Origin: Microbacterium sp. RURRCA19A
GTDB taxonomy: Bacteria; Actinomycetota; Actinomycetes; Actinomycetales; Microbacteriaceae
NCBI RefSeq assembly: GCF_900156455.1
Contig: NZ_FTNQ01000006.1
Location: 62,001-126,000 of the forward strand
Direction of reading: 5' to 3'
DNA length: 64,000 nucleotides
A program made the position numbers and the translations under genes. Positions 16,967 to 24,756 of this stretch are shown here, piece after piece; positions within the stretch are counted from its first letter, which is position 1, and each line of letters starts with the position of its first letter. Below the pieces are notes generated by a model that was given only the letters and a program-made list of their open reading frames with translations, was not told the origin of the DNA and made no database searches.

Positions 16967-18401
16967 CGATCGGCCTTTCGACGGGCAGCGCGTAGAGCTG
17001 CGAACGGGAGGACGCCGCGACGGCCGCGGCGAGTGTCACAGTACCAATGCGCCCCATGAACATCGTGAGAGCCAGCACGTAGACGGCGGGGTCGGGCAGC
17101 TCGGCGGTGAGCCCCGTGGACAGACCCACCGTGGCGAAACCCGAGATGACGTCGAACAGCACGTGCTCGATCGGTGCGTCGGTGATCCGGCTGATGGTCA
17201 CGGTCGACAGCGCGACGATCGTGGCGCCCCACGCCACCACGGAGAGCGCCACACGCTGCACGTCGCTCGGGATGCGGCGGCCGAACGCCTGCACCGAGGG
17301 ACGACCCTTCGCCTCGGACCACACGGCGAGAGCGAGGACCGCCAGGGTCGTGACCTTGATTCCGCCGGCGGTGGATGCCGAGCCCCCGCCGACGAACATG
17401 AGCATCGACCCGACGACGAGCGTGGCGCCGTTGAGGTCACCGATGTTCACGACCGAGAACCCGCCCGATCGCGTCATCGCCGACAGGAAGAACGCCTGGA
17501 ACGTGGTGTCCCACGCGTCCATGCTCCCGAAGGTCAGGGGGTTGTCGTATTCCAGCAGCAGAATGACGCCGGCGCCGGCGAAGAACAGGACGACGGTCGT
17601 GATGATCGTCAGCTTGGCGTGCAGCGACCACAGCCGGAACCGCCACCAGTGCCGCCACAGCGTGAAGATCACGGGGAACCCGATCGAGCCGAGGAACACG
17701 CCGATCATGAGCACCGTCAGCAAGTAGTAGTCCTGGGCGAACGGCAGCAACCCGTCGGCGTTGGGGACGAACCCGGTGTTCGTGAATGACATCGCCGCGT
17801 AGTACGGCGCCTCCCAGAGGGCCACCACCGGGTCGATCCCGCCGATGATCAGCGACGGGTAGATCAGCACCGCGAGCGCCGCCTCGATCACCAGGGTCGA
17901 CAGGGCAACGGTGCGCAGCAGCTGGCCGACTTCGCCCAGTCGGATCGTCTGGCCCTCGTTGACGGGGCCGCCGTGCGCGCGGAGCGGGTTGCTGTCGCCC
18001 GCGGCGATGAGCTTGGCCCGCAGGCCCAGGCGCTTGGAGATCACGAGACCGAGGATCGAGGCGAGGGTCAGGACCCCGAGGGCGCCGACGTTCACACCGA
18101 CGTACGTGATCACCCGGCCCAGCGGCGACCAGTCGCTGTACATGTTCACCGTCGACAGGCCCGTCACGCAGATCGTCGACACCGCAGTGAAGAGCGCGTC
18201 CGCGAGGGGCGTGCGCTGGCCGTTCGCGGCGGCCGCCGGGAGGGAGAAGAGGGCGGTGAACAGCAGGATGAGGATCACGAACACCAGGACCGCGAACCGG
18301 GCGGGGGATGCCGTCGTCAGATCGCGCATGGCGTCCCATGCCCGGAACGCGATGCGGCGTACGCGCACCGACATACGCGCCTCGTCGGGAGTCGCGGCCA
18401 T
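16959..18401 (-). CDS. TrkH/KtrB-family potassium transporter
   Basis: The 480-residue membrane protein has four M1-P-M2 repeats; the selectivity-filter strands are seen as TAVSTICVTGLSTVN (repeat 1), MSFTNTGFVPN (2), MTRSGGFSVVN (3) and ISGFATVGLSTGL (4). With the RCK protein it mediates potassium uptake at the plasma membrane. I place the start at the ATG at 18401 because AGGGAG lies just upstream; an in-frame ATG 24 nt further in is possible. The gene is divergent from the ArsR regulator. Confidence 0.92.
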   Translation of the reverse strand: MAATPDEARMSVRVRRIAFRAWDAMRDLTTASPARFAVLVFVILILLFTALFSLPAAAANGQRTPLADALFTAVSTICVTGLSTVNMYSDWSPLGRVITYVGVNVGALGVLTLASILGLVISKRLGLRAKLIAAGDSNPLRAHGGPVNEGQTIRLGEVGQLLRTVALSTLVIEAALAVLIYPSLIIGGIDPVVALWEAPYYAAMSFTNTGFVPNADGLLPFAQDYYLLTVLMIGVFLGSIGFPVIFTLWRHWWRFRLWSLHAKLTIITTVVLFFAGAGVILLLEYDNPLTFGSMDAWDTTFQAFFLSAMTRSGGFSVVNIGDLNGATLVVGSMLMFVGGGSASTAGGIKVTTLAVLALAVWSEAKGRPSVQAFGRRIPSDVQRVALSVVAWGATIVALSTVTISRITDAPIEHVLFDVISGFATVGLSTGLTAELPDPAVYVLALTMFMGRIGTVTLAAAVAASSRSQLYALPVERPIVG

Positions 18402-18468
18402 GCGTGACTCCCTTCGCCGACGAACCCGAATCATGGTACTCGGGCGGGCTCGCGGCTAACCTAATGCC

Positions 18469-18864
18469 ATGGCGGACATCTTCGACGTGATCGCTGACGG
18501 CACGCGTCGCGACATCCTTCAGCTGCTCCTGGACCGTGCGACCGGCGGTGAGCGGGGCACGAGCGTCTCGCAGATCGTGCACGCGCTCGGAGTCAGCCAG
18601 CCCACCGTCTCCAAGCACCTGAAGGTCCTGAGGGAGGCGGAACTGGTCTCGGTGCGGGAAGAGGGGCAGCACCGCTACTACAGCCTCGCCGTCGCCCCGC
18701 TCGACCAGGTCGACGACTGGCTCGTGCCCTTCTTCTCGGTGGACGTCGACAACGAGCCGGCACTGCCCGAATCCGCCGTCCACGCGGCCGAGGTCGTCGG
18801 ACGCGCGGCCGCTTCGGTGAAGCACTCGGTCACGTCGGCATTCCGCAAACTCCCCGGCCGCTGA
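18469..18864 (+). CDS. ArsR-family winged-helix transcriptional regulator
   Basis: The 131-residue protein has an N-terminal winged helix: FDVIADGTRRDILQLLL, the recognition helix in VSQPTVSKHLKVLREAELV and the wing EEGQHRYYSLA. A C-terminal extension of about 45 residues follows (from DDWLVPFFSVDVDNE). No Cys/His metal-site pattern is visible in the recognition helix, so metal sensing is not implied. TAACCT ends 6 nt before the ATG, a leaderless-type start. It is divergent from trkH and might regulate it; that is only inference from position. Confidence 0.85.
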   Translation: MADIFDVIADGTRRDILQLLLDRATGGERGTSVSQIVHALGVSQPTVSKHLKVLREAELVSVREEGQHRYYSLAVAPLDQVDDWLVPFFSVDVDNEPALPESAVHAAEVVGRAAASVKHSVTSAFRKLPGR

Positions 18865-18927
18865 GCGGCCCTCCAGCCCGGTGAACACCGCTCTCTCATC
18901 TCACTTTCGTCACAGAAGCCCCACAGG

Positions 18928-18957
18928 TTTACACGCGTCGCGGGCAGACCCTAGAGT
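18928..18957 (+). promoter_or_regulatory. Likely promoter of the bldC-like gene
   Basis: TTTACA (18928-18933) and TAGAGT (18952-18957) are separated by 18 bp, a good housekeeping sigma-type promoter. Transcription would start near 18965, leaving a leader of about 40 nt with GAAGGGTGA just before the ATG at 19004. This contrasts with the leaderless starts common elsewhere in the window. Confidence 0.5.
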
Positions 18958-19003
18958 GTGTCCACATCAATGGGTGGCGGACACCCGCGGCGAAGGGTGA
19001 TCG

Positions 19004-19195
19004 ATGGCAGAGCTGCCCGACGTGCGTTTCCTGACGGTCGCCGAGGTCGCCGAGCTGATGCGGGTCTCGAAGATGACCGTCTACCGTCTCGTGCACGCGG
19101 GCGAGCTGCCCGCCGTGCGGTTCGGTCGCAGCTATCGGGTGCCCGAATCGGCCGTCGCCGAGGCCGTGCAGCGGCCGGTGTCCGACGTCGGCTAG
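19004..19195 (+). CDS. BldC-like MerR/excisionase-type DNA-binding protein, 63 aa
   Basis: The 63-residue single-domain winged helix contains FLTVAEVAELMRVSKMTVYRLVHAGELPAVRFGRSYRVPESAV. Its segments (helix-turn-helix from TVAEVAELMRVSKMTVYR, wing from LPAVRFGRSYRV) match BldC of Streptomyces, a developmental regulator that binds DNA cooperatively in head-to-tail arrays. Position immediately upstream of the bS22 gene is recurrent in Microbacteriaceae as far as I know. A strong ribosome-binding site precedes the ATG. The function in a non-sporulating organism is unknown. Confidence 0.88.
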   Translation: MAELPDVRFLTVAEVAELMRVSKMTVYRLVHAGELPAVRFGRSYRVPESAVAEAVQRPVSDVG

Positions 19196-19278
19196 ACTGG
19201 TCCGAGGCCTTTTTCCAACGCCTGCCCGTTCCCGGGAGCCGACATCGGCACCCAGACCCCGACTTAGTGAGGTTTTCC

Positions 19279-19377
19279 GTGGGTTCTGTCATCAAGAAGC
19301 GCCGTAAGCGCATGGCGAAGAAGAAGCACCGCAAGCTGCTTCGCAAGACTCGTCACCAGCGTCGCAACAAGAAGTAA
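19279..19377 (+). CDS. 30S ribosomal protein bS22 (AURKAIP1/COX24-domain), 32 aa
   Basis: The 32-residue peptide starts at GTG and is almost entirely Lys/Arg (VGSVIKKRRKRMAKKKH and then RKLLRKTRHQRRNKK). This matches the actinobacterial small-subunit protein bS22, first seen in mycobacterial ribosome structures near the decoding-site rRNA helices, and the AURKAIP1/COX24 domain. GTGAGG stands 6 nt upstream of the GTG as ribosome-binding site. It follows the BldC-like gene by about 80 nt and is followed by a hairpin. Confidence 0.92.
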   Translation: MGSVIKKRRKRMAKKKHRKLLRKTRHQRRNKK

Positions 19378-19392
19378 CGCGACCACCACACC

Positions 19393-19418
19393 GAGCGCCT
19401 GTCATCCGACGGGCGCTT
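19393..19418 (+). terminator. Hairpin after the bS22 gene
   Basis: GAGCGCC and GGCGCTT pair as a 7-bp stem (one G-T) around a 12-nt loop, 16 nt past the bS22 stop. The loop is long and there is no T-tract, so terminator activity is uncertain. Confidence 0.35.
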
Positions 19419-19463
19419 CGTGTATGCGGCCCCCGATCACCGACGCCCTCTCGAGGAGCACAC

Positions 19464-19757
19464 ATGCAGTCCATCTCGGTCCACGACCTGCACGCCGGAC
19501 GCGATCGTCCGCTGATCGACGTGCGCGAGGTCGACGAGTTCGCCGGAGGACACGTCCCCGGCGCCGTCAACCTGCCGATGTCGACGATCGGCGAGAACCT
19601 GGACCAGCTGCCCGAGGGGGCGTTCGACGTGATCTGCCAGGCCGGCGGTCGCTCGGCGCGCGTCGTCGAGGCGCTCACGGCCCGCGGTCACGACGCGACC
19701 AACGTCGAGGGTGGCACCGGCGAGTGGATCGCCTCGGGCTACGACGTCGAGTCCTGA
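19464..19757 (+). CDS. Rhodanese-like domain protein
   Basis: The 97-residue single rhodanese domain has LIDVREVDEFAGGHVPGAVNLPM (CH2A motif), the active-site loop beginning at Cys in ICQAGGRSARVV (six-residue loop CQAGGRS), and the C-terminal GGTGEWIASGY. The intact cysteine predicts persulfide sulfur transfer. Single-domain forms of this size handle sulfane sulfur in the cytoplasm. It precedes a thioredoxin-fold gene and a Dabb gene on the same strand, possibly a small redox cluster. Confidence 0.9.
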   Translation: MQSISVHDLHAGRDRPLIDVREVDEFAGGHVPGAVNLPMSTIGENLDQLPEGAFDVICQAGGRSARVVEALTARGHDATNVEGGTGEWIASGYDVES

Positions 19758-19788
19758 CGCCCCGACGCGCCCTCCTAGGATGGGTGAG

Positions 19789-20067
19789 GTGACGACCCTC
19801 ACGCTCATCGGCAAGCCCGACTGCCATCTCTGCGACGTCGCCGAGCAGATCGTCGATGCCGTCGTCGCCGAGCTTCCGGCCGAGGTCGCCGACCGCCTCG
19901 TCATCGAGCAGGCGTCGATCGCCGAGGACACCGGCCTGTACGAGCGGTGGTGGGAGAAGATCCCGGTCGTCCTGATCGACGGCGAACTGCACGCGCACTG
20001 GCGCGTCTCCGCCGATCGCCTCCGCGCCGCACTTCTCGCGGCCGACCCCGAAGGAGCCTCCGCGTGA
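19789..20067 (+). CDS. Glutaredoxin-like (DUF836-type) thioredoxin-fold protein
   Basis: The 92-residue protein contains TLTLIGKPDCHLCDVAEQIV with a CxxC redox motif (Cys-His-Leu-Cys) at the expected end of the first strand. A later KIPVVLIDGELHAHWRV holds the cis-proline. I set the start at GTG 19789 because TAGGAT (19776-19781) ends 7 nt before it, the leaderless spacing seen at many genes here; an in-frame ATG at 19780 would overlap that -10 element. Role: small disulfide reductase. Its stop overlaps the Dabb gene start by 4 nt. Confidence 0.85.
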   Translation: MTTLTLIGKPDCHLCDVAEQIVDAVVAELPAEVADRLVIEQASIAEDTGLYERWWEKIPVVLIDGELHAHWRVSADRLRAALLAADPEGASA

Positions 20068-20366
20068 GCATCCGTCACATCGTCCTGTGGAAGCTCGCGG
20101 CGGACGACGCCGACACCCGCGCGCTGCACGCCGAGCAGATCGCCGAGCGGCTGCTCTCGCTCCGCGGCCGGATCCCCGAGATCGAGCACCTCGAAGTGGG
20201 GCGCAACGTCGCCTACCCGCAGACCAACTGGGATGTGGCGCTCGTCAGCGAGTTCGCCGACGTGGAGGCCCTCGAGCGGTACCAGGTGCACCCGGCGCAT
20301 CAGGAGGTCGCGGCGTTCGTCCGCTCGGTCGTCACCGATCGGGCCGGAATCGACTTCCCCGCCTGA
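20064..20366 (+). CDS. Dabb (stress-responsive alpha/beta-barrel) family protein
   Basis: The 100-residue protein begins at a GTG overlapping the previous stop (GTGA, 20064-20067) with AAGGAG upstream. It shows the dimeric alpha/beta-barrel pattern: SIRHIVLWKL, IPEIEHLEVGRNV, DVALVSEFADVEALERYQVHPAHQEVAAFV. These small dimers are found in stress responses and, in some relatives, as cyclases or decarboxylases. No catalytic assignment can be made. Likely co-translated with the thioredoxin-fold gene. Confidence 0.88.
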   Translation: MSIRHIVLWKLAADDADTRALHAEQIAERLLSLRGRIPEIEHLEVGRNVAYPQTNWDVALVSEFADVEALERYQVHPAHQEVAAFVRSVVTDRAGIDFPA

Positions 20367-20427
20367 CCCGCTCCACCCGCCTCGGCCACCGACGCCATCC
20401 GCGGCGTTGTCACGCGGGAGCCGCGGC

Positions 20428-21477
20428 TCAGCCGAGCGGCCGCACCGTCACGGCGGACGTGGCCAGGGCGATGCGCACCGGCGCCTGCGGGGCGACGCGG
20501 TCCTCGACCGAGTGCTCGATCTGGACCACGCTGCCGTCCTGCGCGCGCACCTGCGTGAGACGCATATTGCCCAGGAACGTGGTCTCCTGCACCACGGCGT
20601 CGACGCCGGGTTCCGTCGGGCCGACCAGCACGACCTGATCGGGGCGCACGATCACCTCGCAATGCCCGTCGGGACCGGCCTCCGCGAGGGGGACGTCCTG
20701 GCCCCAGACGTCGACCGTGACGTCCTCGACGATCCCGGGCACGGTGCTGACCGGACCGAGCACCGCGGCGACGGCCGGATCGCCCATGTGCCGGAACAGG
20801 TCCTCGGGGCTCCCCGAGGCGGCGATCCGCCCCCGCACCATGATGGCGATGCGATCGGCGACGGCCGCGGCCTCGCTGGTCTCCCGGGTCACCCAGACCG
20901 CGGTGATCCGCCGATCGCGCAGGTGCTCGACGAGCCGATCGCGCAGGACCGCGCGCTCGTAGTTCTGGAGTCCGTCGAGAGGATCGTCGAGCAGGAGGAT
21001 GCGCGCTTCCGACGCCAGAGCCCGCGCGAGGAGGACTCGGCGGCGATCGCCCCGGGCCAGGCGATGGGTTGCGGCATCCGGGTCCGACAGCCCCAGGAGC
21101 CCGCACAGCTCGCGTGCGCGTGCGTCGGGATCGGGGTGGCCGGCGCGGCGGGAGACGGTGGCCACGGCCTCACCGACCCGGCCGAATCGCGGCACCGCCG
21201 TGTGGGCGAAGACCGCCGCCGTGGACAGACCGTCGGCGATGCTCACGGTTCCCGTGTCCGCGCGTTCCAGCCCGGCGATCACGCGGAGGGCCGTCGTCGC
21301 ACCACACCCCGACGGTCCGACGATCGCGACGATCTCCCCGACGGCGACCGTGAGATCGAACCCGTCGAGCACACGCTCCCCGGCGCGGGTACGGCCGACG
21401 GCGGCGACCCGGACGCTCCACCCCGCGCTCGACCGGCCGTCCGCAGGGACGGTCACCGCGACGCTGCCTTCGACCAT
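20428..21477 (-). CDS. ABC transporter ATP-binding protein with all catalytic motifs altered (TOBE-type)
   Basis: The 349-residue protein aligns to CysA/PotA/FbpC-type ATPases with an N-terminal nucleotide-binding domain and a C-terminal TOBE region (from about residue 230), but every key residue is changed. Walker A reads GPSGCGATT, with Ala60 in place of the invariant Lys. The Q-loop Gln is Ala (VFAHT, residue 91). LSGGQ is LARGD (140-144). Walker B ends DD instead of DE (164-165). The H-loop His is Arg198 (VTRETSEA). The frame is intact with normal codon use, so it is conserved rather than decaying. No permease or binding protein is adjacent. ATP hydrolysis is unlikely. Confidence 0.85.
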   Translation of the reverse strand: MVEGSVAVTVPADGRSSAGWSVRVAAVGRTRAGERVLDGFDLTVAVGEIVAIVGPSGCGATTALRVIAGLERADTGTVSIADGLSTAAVFAHTAVPRFGRVGEAVATVSRRAGHPDPDARARELCGLLGLSDPDAATHRLARGDRRRVLLARALASEARILLLDDPLDGLQNYERAVLRDRLVEHLRDRRITAVWVTRETSEAAAVADRIAIMVRGRIAASGSPEDLFRHMGDPAVAAVLGPVSTVPGIVEDVTVDVWGQDVPLAEAGPDGHCEVIVRPDQVVLVGPTEPGVDAVVQETTFLGNMRLTQVRAQDGSVVQIEHSVEDRVAPQAPVRIALATSAVTVRPLG

Positions 21478-21549
21478 GACGACACGCTAGAGGTCACGGA
21501 TGACCTCGCCCGGCCCGGTGAGTGAACCTCGGGGGTCGGGCGGGGGAAC

Positions 21550-22890
21550 TCAGGGAGCCAGGCGCGTGGGGCCGCGGAAGAGGTAGGTGACCTCGCGGAT
21601 CGACGACTCGCCGAGGAGCAGCATCAGCACGCGCGCGAGGCCCATGCCGAAGCCGCCGTGGGGCGGAGCGCCGAAGCGGAAGAAGTCCAGATAGAAGTCG
21701 AGGTGAGCGGGGTCGAGCCCCTTCTCCTTCGCCTGCTCGACCAGGACGTCGACGCGGTGCTCGCGCTGCGCGCCGGTGGTGATCTCGACGCCGTTGAACA
21801 GCAGATCGTACGACTTCGTGAGCCCGGTCTCGGGGTCGCGCATGTGGTAGAACGCGCGGATCTCGGGGTGGTAATCGGTCACGAAGACGAACTGGTGGCC
21901 GAACGCCTCGCGCACGTGCGCGGCGATCTGGCGCTCTCCCTCGGGGTCGAGGTCGCCGTCGGTGCGGGGGATGTCGTAGCCGCGGGCCGCGACGATCTCG
22001 CGGGCCTCCGCGAGCGGGATGCGGGGGAAGGGCACCGCGGGCACCTGCACCTCGACGCCGAACAGCTCCTGGATCTCGTCGCCGTGCTTGTCCTTGACCG
22101 CCTGGAACGCGGTCTGCAGAAGTTCCTCCTGCATGCGGGCGACGTCTTCGTGCGAGTCGATCCAGCTGATCTCGGCGTCGATCGAGGTGAACTCGGTCGC
22201 GTGGCGGCTGGTGAAGGAGGGGTCGGCGCGGAACGCGGGGGCGATCTCGAAGATCTTGCCGAACCCGGCGACCTGCGCCATCTGCTTGAAGAACTGCGGG
22301 CTCTGCGCGAGGTAGGCGGTCTTGTCCTCGAAGTAGGGCACCTCGAACAGCTCGGCGTTGGACTCCGAGGGGGATGCCATGAGCTTGGGGGAGTGCACCT
22401 CGATGTAGTCGCGCTCGACCCAGTAGGTGCGCATGGCGTGCTCGAGGGTGGTCTGCACGCGGAAGATGAGGTTGTTGCGACGCTGGCGGAGGTCGAGGAA
22501 GCGCCAGTCCATGCGCTTGTCCAGACCGCTGTCGGCGGCGATCGGGGTCTCGGGGTTCGCCGCCGCGGCGATCTCGAGCTCGCCGATCTTGATCTCTACG
22601 CCGCCGAGCTTGACGCGCTCGTCGTGCTTGAGCTCACCGCGGACGGTGAGGAAAGTGCCGTTGGCCAGGCCGCCGATCGTCTCGGTGAGGGCCAGGGCCG
22701 CGGCATCCTGGTCGCCCGCCTCTTCGGAGGGGCGCGTCGCGGGGTTCACCAGCTGTACGGCACCGGTCTCGTCGCGCAGGACGACGAACTGGACCTTCTT
22801 CTGATCGCGGACGGTCTCGACCCACCCCGACACCGAGACGGGGCCGGCGGGAAGGGACTTCAACTGCTGTACGAGGACGCGTTCGCTCAC
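21550..22890 (-). CDS. aspS: Aspartyl-tRNA synthetase, archaeal/non-discriminating type
   Basis: The 446-residue class II synthetase has an N-terminal OB fold (VSGWVETVRDQKKVQFVVLRD) and a catalytic core with FRADPSFTSRHATEFTSIDAEI (motif 2). The class II motif 3 is a GMGLARVLMLLLG segment followed by SIREVTYLFRGPTRL. It lacks the roughly 120-residue insertion of bacterial AspRS, so it is the shorter archaeal form, which often charges both tRNA-Asp and tRNA-Asn and then needs GatCAB. That partner is not in the window. GTG follows TAGACT by 8 nt, leaderless-type. Confidence 0.93.
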   Translation of the reverse strand: MSERVLVQQLKSLPAGPVSVSGWVETVRDQKKVQFVVLRDETGAVQLVNPATRPSEEAGDQDAAALALTETIGGLANGTFLTVRGELKHDERVKLGGVEIKIGELEIAAAANPETPIAADSGLDKRMDWRFLDLRQRRNNLIFRVQTTLEHAMRTYWVERDYIEVHSPKLMASPSESNAELFEVPYFEDKTAYLAQSPQFFKQMAQVAGFGKIFEIAPAFRADPSFTSRHATEFTSIDAEISWIDSHEDVARMQEELLQTAFQAVKDKHGDEIQELFGVEVQVPAVPFPRIPLAEAREIVAARGYDIPRTDGDLDPEGERQIAAHVREAFGHQFVFVTDYHPEIRAFYHMRDPETGLTKSYDLLFNGVEITTGAQREHRVDVLVEQAKEKGLDPAHLDFYLDFFRFGAPPHGGFGMGLARVLMLLLGESSIREVTYLFRGPTRLAP

Positions 22891-22930
22891 GAGGAACCAG
22901 TCTACGTGCGGGGCGGGCGCCGCCCGCGCG

Positions 22931-23812
22931 TCAGCGTCCGGCGCCGGCGCTGAGCCCCGCCTTGACGTGCCGCTGCGCGGCGAGGATCACCACGAGTGCC
23001 GGAACGCTGGCGATGAGGGATGCCGCCATGGTCGCGGCCCAGGTGTTCAGGTTCGAGTTCGCCAGGGCCAGGATCAGCACCGACATGGGGTACATCTCGT
23101 TGCGGTTGACGAGCGTCAGCCCGAACAGCAGATCGCCCCAGCTGAACAGGAACGCGAAGACCCCGGCCGTGACGATCGCGTTGCGCGAGAGCGGGACGAC
23201 GATGCGCCACAGCGTGCCGATCGGCCCGAGTCCGTCGACCGTCGCCGCCTCGATGACCTCGGGGTCCAGGCGCAGCATGAACGCCCGCATCACGATCACC
23301 GCGAAGGGGACTCCCGCGGTCGCGTTCGCCAGGATCAGTCCGATGAACGTGTTCAGCAGCCCCCACGAGTTGAACATCGCGTAGAACGAGGTGGCGAGGA
23401 CGACGCTGGGGATCATCTGGGCCAGCAGCAGGAGGATGAGCGCGATGCTCACCGCGCGCGAGCGGAGCCGGCTGAGGGCGTACGCGGCGGGGACGGCCAC
23501 GAGGAGCGTCACGAGCACCGATCCGAGCGATACCAGGATCGAGACGCGCAAGCCGCCGATGCCGGCGTCGTCGAGCGCTTGCTCGAAGCCCCCGAGCCCG
23601 GGGGAGACGGGGAACCAGGCGGTGTCCGCGGAGTTGGCGGACGGCTGCAGCGAGGCCGAGATCATCCAGTAGACGGGGAAGAGGTACACCGCGAGCACGA
23701 CGACCGTCACCATCGTCCAGGTCCAGCCGCGGCGGCGGCGGCGTTCGGCGATCGGCGCGATCACCGGTTCGGCGGTCACGGTCGCCGAGGCGGCGGGCAG
23801 GGTCGCGGTCAT
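22931..23812 (-). CDS. Sugar-type ABC importer permease, MalG-like
   Basis: The 293-residue membrane protein has about six transmembrane segments: a first helix near residues 32-55, then five more after a periplasmic stretch. The EAA loop that docks the ATPase is readable as EVIEAATVDGLGPIGTLWRIVVPLS. It is the second permease of a carbohydrate uptake (CUT1) transporter; its start overlaps the end of the MalF-like gene by 4 nt. No ATPase is encoded in the cluster, which is common since a shared MsiK-type ATPase elsewhere can serve. Substrate undetermined. Confidence 0.93.
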   Translation of the reverse strand: MTATLPAASATVTAEPVIAPIAERRRRRGWTWTMVTVVVLAVYLFPVYWMISASLQPSANSADTAWFPVSPGLGGFEQALDDAGIGGLRVSILVSLGSVLVTLLVAVPAAYALSRLRSRAVSIALILLLLAQMIPSVVLATSFYAMFNSWGLLNTFIGLILANATAGVPFAVIVMRAFMLRLDPEVIEAATVDGLGPIGTLWRIVVPLSRNAIVTAGVFAFLFSWGDLLFGLTLVNRNEMYPMSVLILALANSNLNTWAATMAASLIASVPALVVILAAQRHVKAGLSAGAGR

Positions 23813-24756
23813 TCGTCACGCTCCTGACGCATCGACATCACGGTGTACACGATCGCGAACAGGATGCTGATTCCCAGCAGCAGCATTCCGTAGGCGCCGC
23901 CGAGTCCGAATTGGAACTGTTGGAAGGCCTGGCGGTACGACAGCAAGCCCAGGGTCACGGTGCTGTTGGCGGGGCCGCCGGCGGTGAGCACCAGCACGAG
24001 GTCGACGATGAGGAGCGTGTAGACGACGCTCATCACGACGAGCACCGAGATCACCGGCCAGATCGTCGGGATCACGATCGAGACGAGGCGGCGCCAGGCC
24101 CCGGCGCCGTCGAGCTGTGCGGCTTCGAGCTGTTCCGCGGGAACCTGCTTGAGGGCTGCGCCGAGGATCGTGGCCCAGTACGGCAGGCTCGCCCAGACCG
24201 CGACGACGATGACGGCGGGAAGGGCGGTCGCGGGATTGGCGAGCCACGCCTCGACGGGGAGGCCGATCGCCCCGAGGACGTCGTTGATGGGGCCGTCGCC
24301 GGCGAGGAGCGACTTCCAGACGGTGGCCACGACGACCGCGGGGAGCAGCCACGGCAGGAGGATCAGGGTCGGGAGCCAGCGGCTGCCGGGGAACCGTTTG
24401 GCGAAGAGGAGCGCGAGGAGGAGCCCGAGCACGAGCTCGACGACGACCGAGACGACGGTGATCGTGACCGTGTTCGCGAGGGCGCGGAAGGTGATCGGCT
24501 CGGAGAGGATCGCCTCGAAGTTCGCCGTCCCGACGAAGGGTGCCCGGCCCGTGATGAAGGTCCCCGTGGTGAAGTTCGTCGTGCTCATGTACACGCCGTA
24601 CCCGAGGGGGAAGAGGAAGAAGACGACGAAGAACACGATGGCCGGGGTCAGGAAGCCCCACAGCTCGCCGCGTTGGCGCGCCGCCAGAGAACGCCGGAAC
24701 CGGCCGGGGGTGCGTGCCCCCGGCCGGCCGGTCGTCGTCAGCGTGTCCGCCGTCAC
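23809..24756 (-). CDS. Sugar-type ABC importer permease, MalF-like
   Basis: The 315-residue membrane protein is taken from the GTG at 24756, which overlaps the stop of the binding-protein gene (GTGA). An Arg-rich cytoplasmic N-terminus of about 35 residues is followed by six hydrophobic segments. The EAA loop is EQLEAAQLDGAGAWRRLVSIVIPT. It pairs with the MalG-like permease. The 4-nt overlaps on both sides show strict coupling of binding protein, permease 1 and permease 2. Confidence 0.92.
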   Translation of the reverse strand: MTADTLTTTGRPGARTPGRFRRSLAARQRGELWGFLTPAIVFFVVFFLFPLGYGVYMSTTNFTTGTFITGRAPFVGTANFEAILSEPITFRALANTVTITVVSVVVELVLGLLLALLFAKRFPGSRWLPTLILLPWLLPAVVVATVWKSLLAGDGPINDVLGAIGLPVEAWLANPATALPAVIVVAVWASLPYWATILGAALKQVPAEQLEAAQLDGAGAWRRLVSIVIPTIWPVISVLVVMSVVYTLLIVDLVLVLTAGGPANSTVTLGLLSYRQAFQQFQFGLGGAYGMLLLGISILFAIVYTVMSMRQERDE

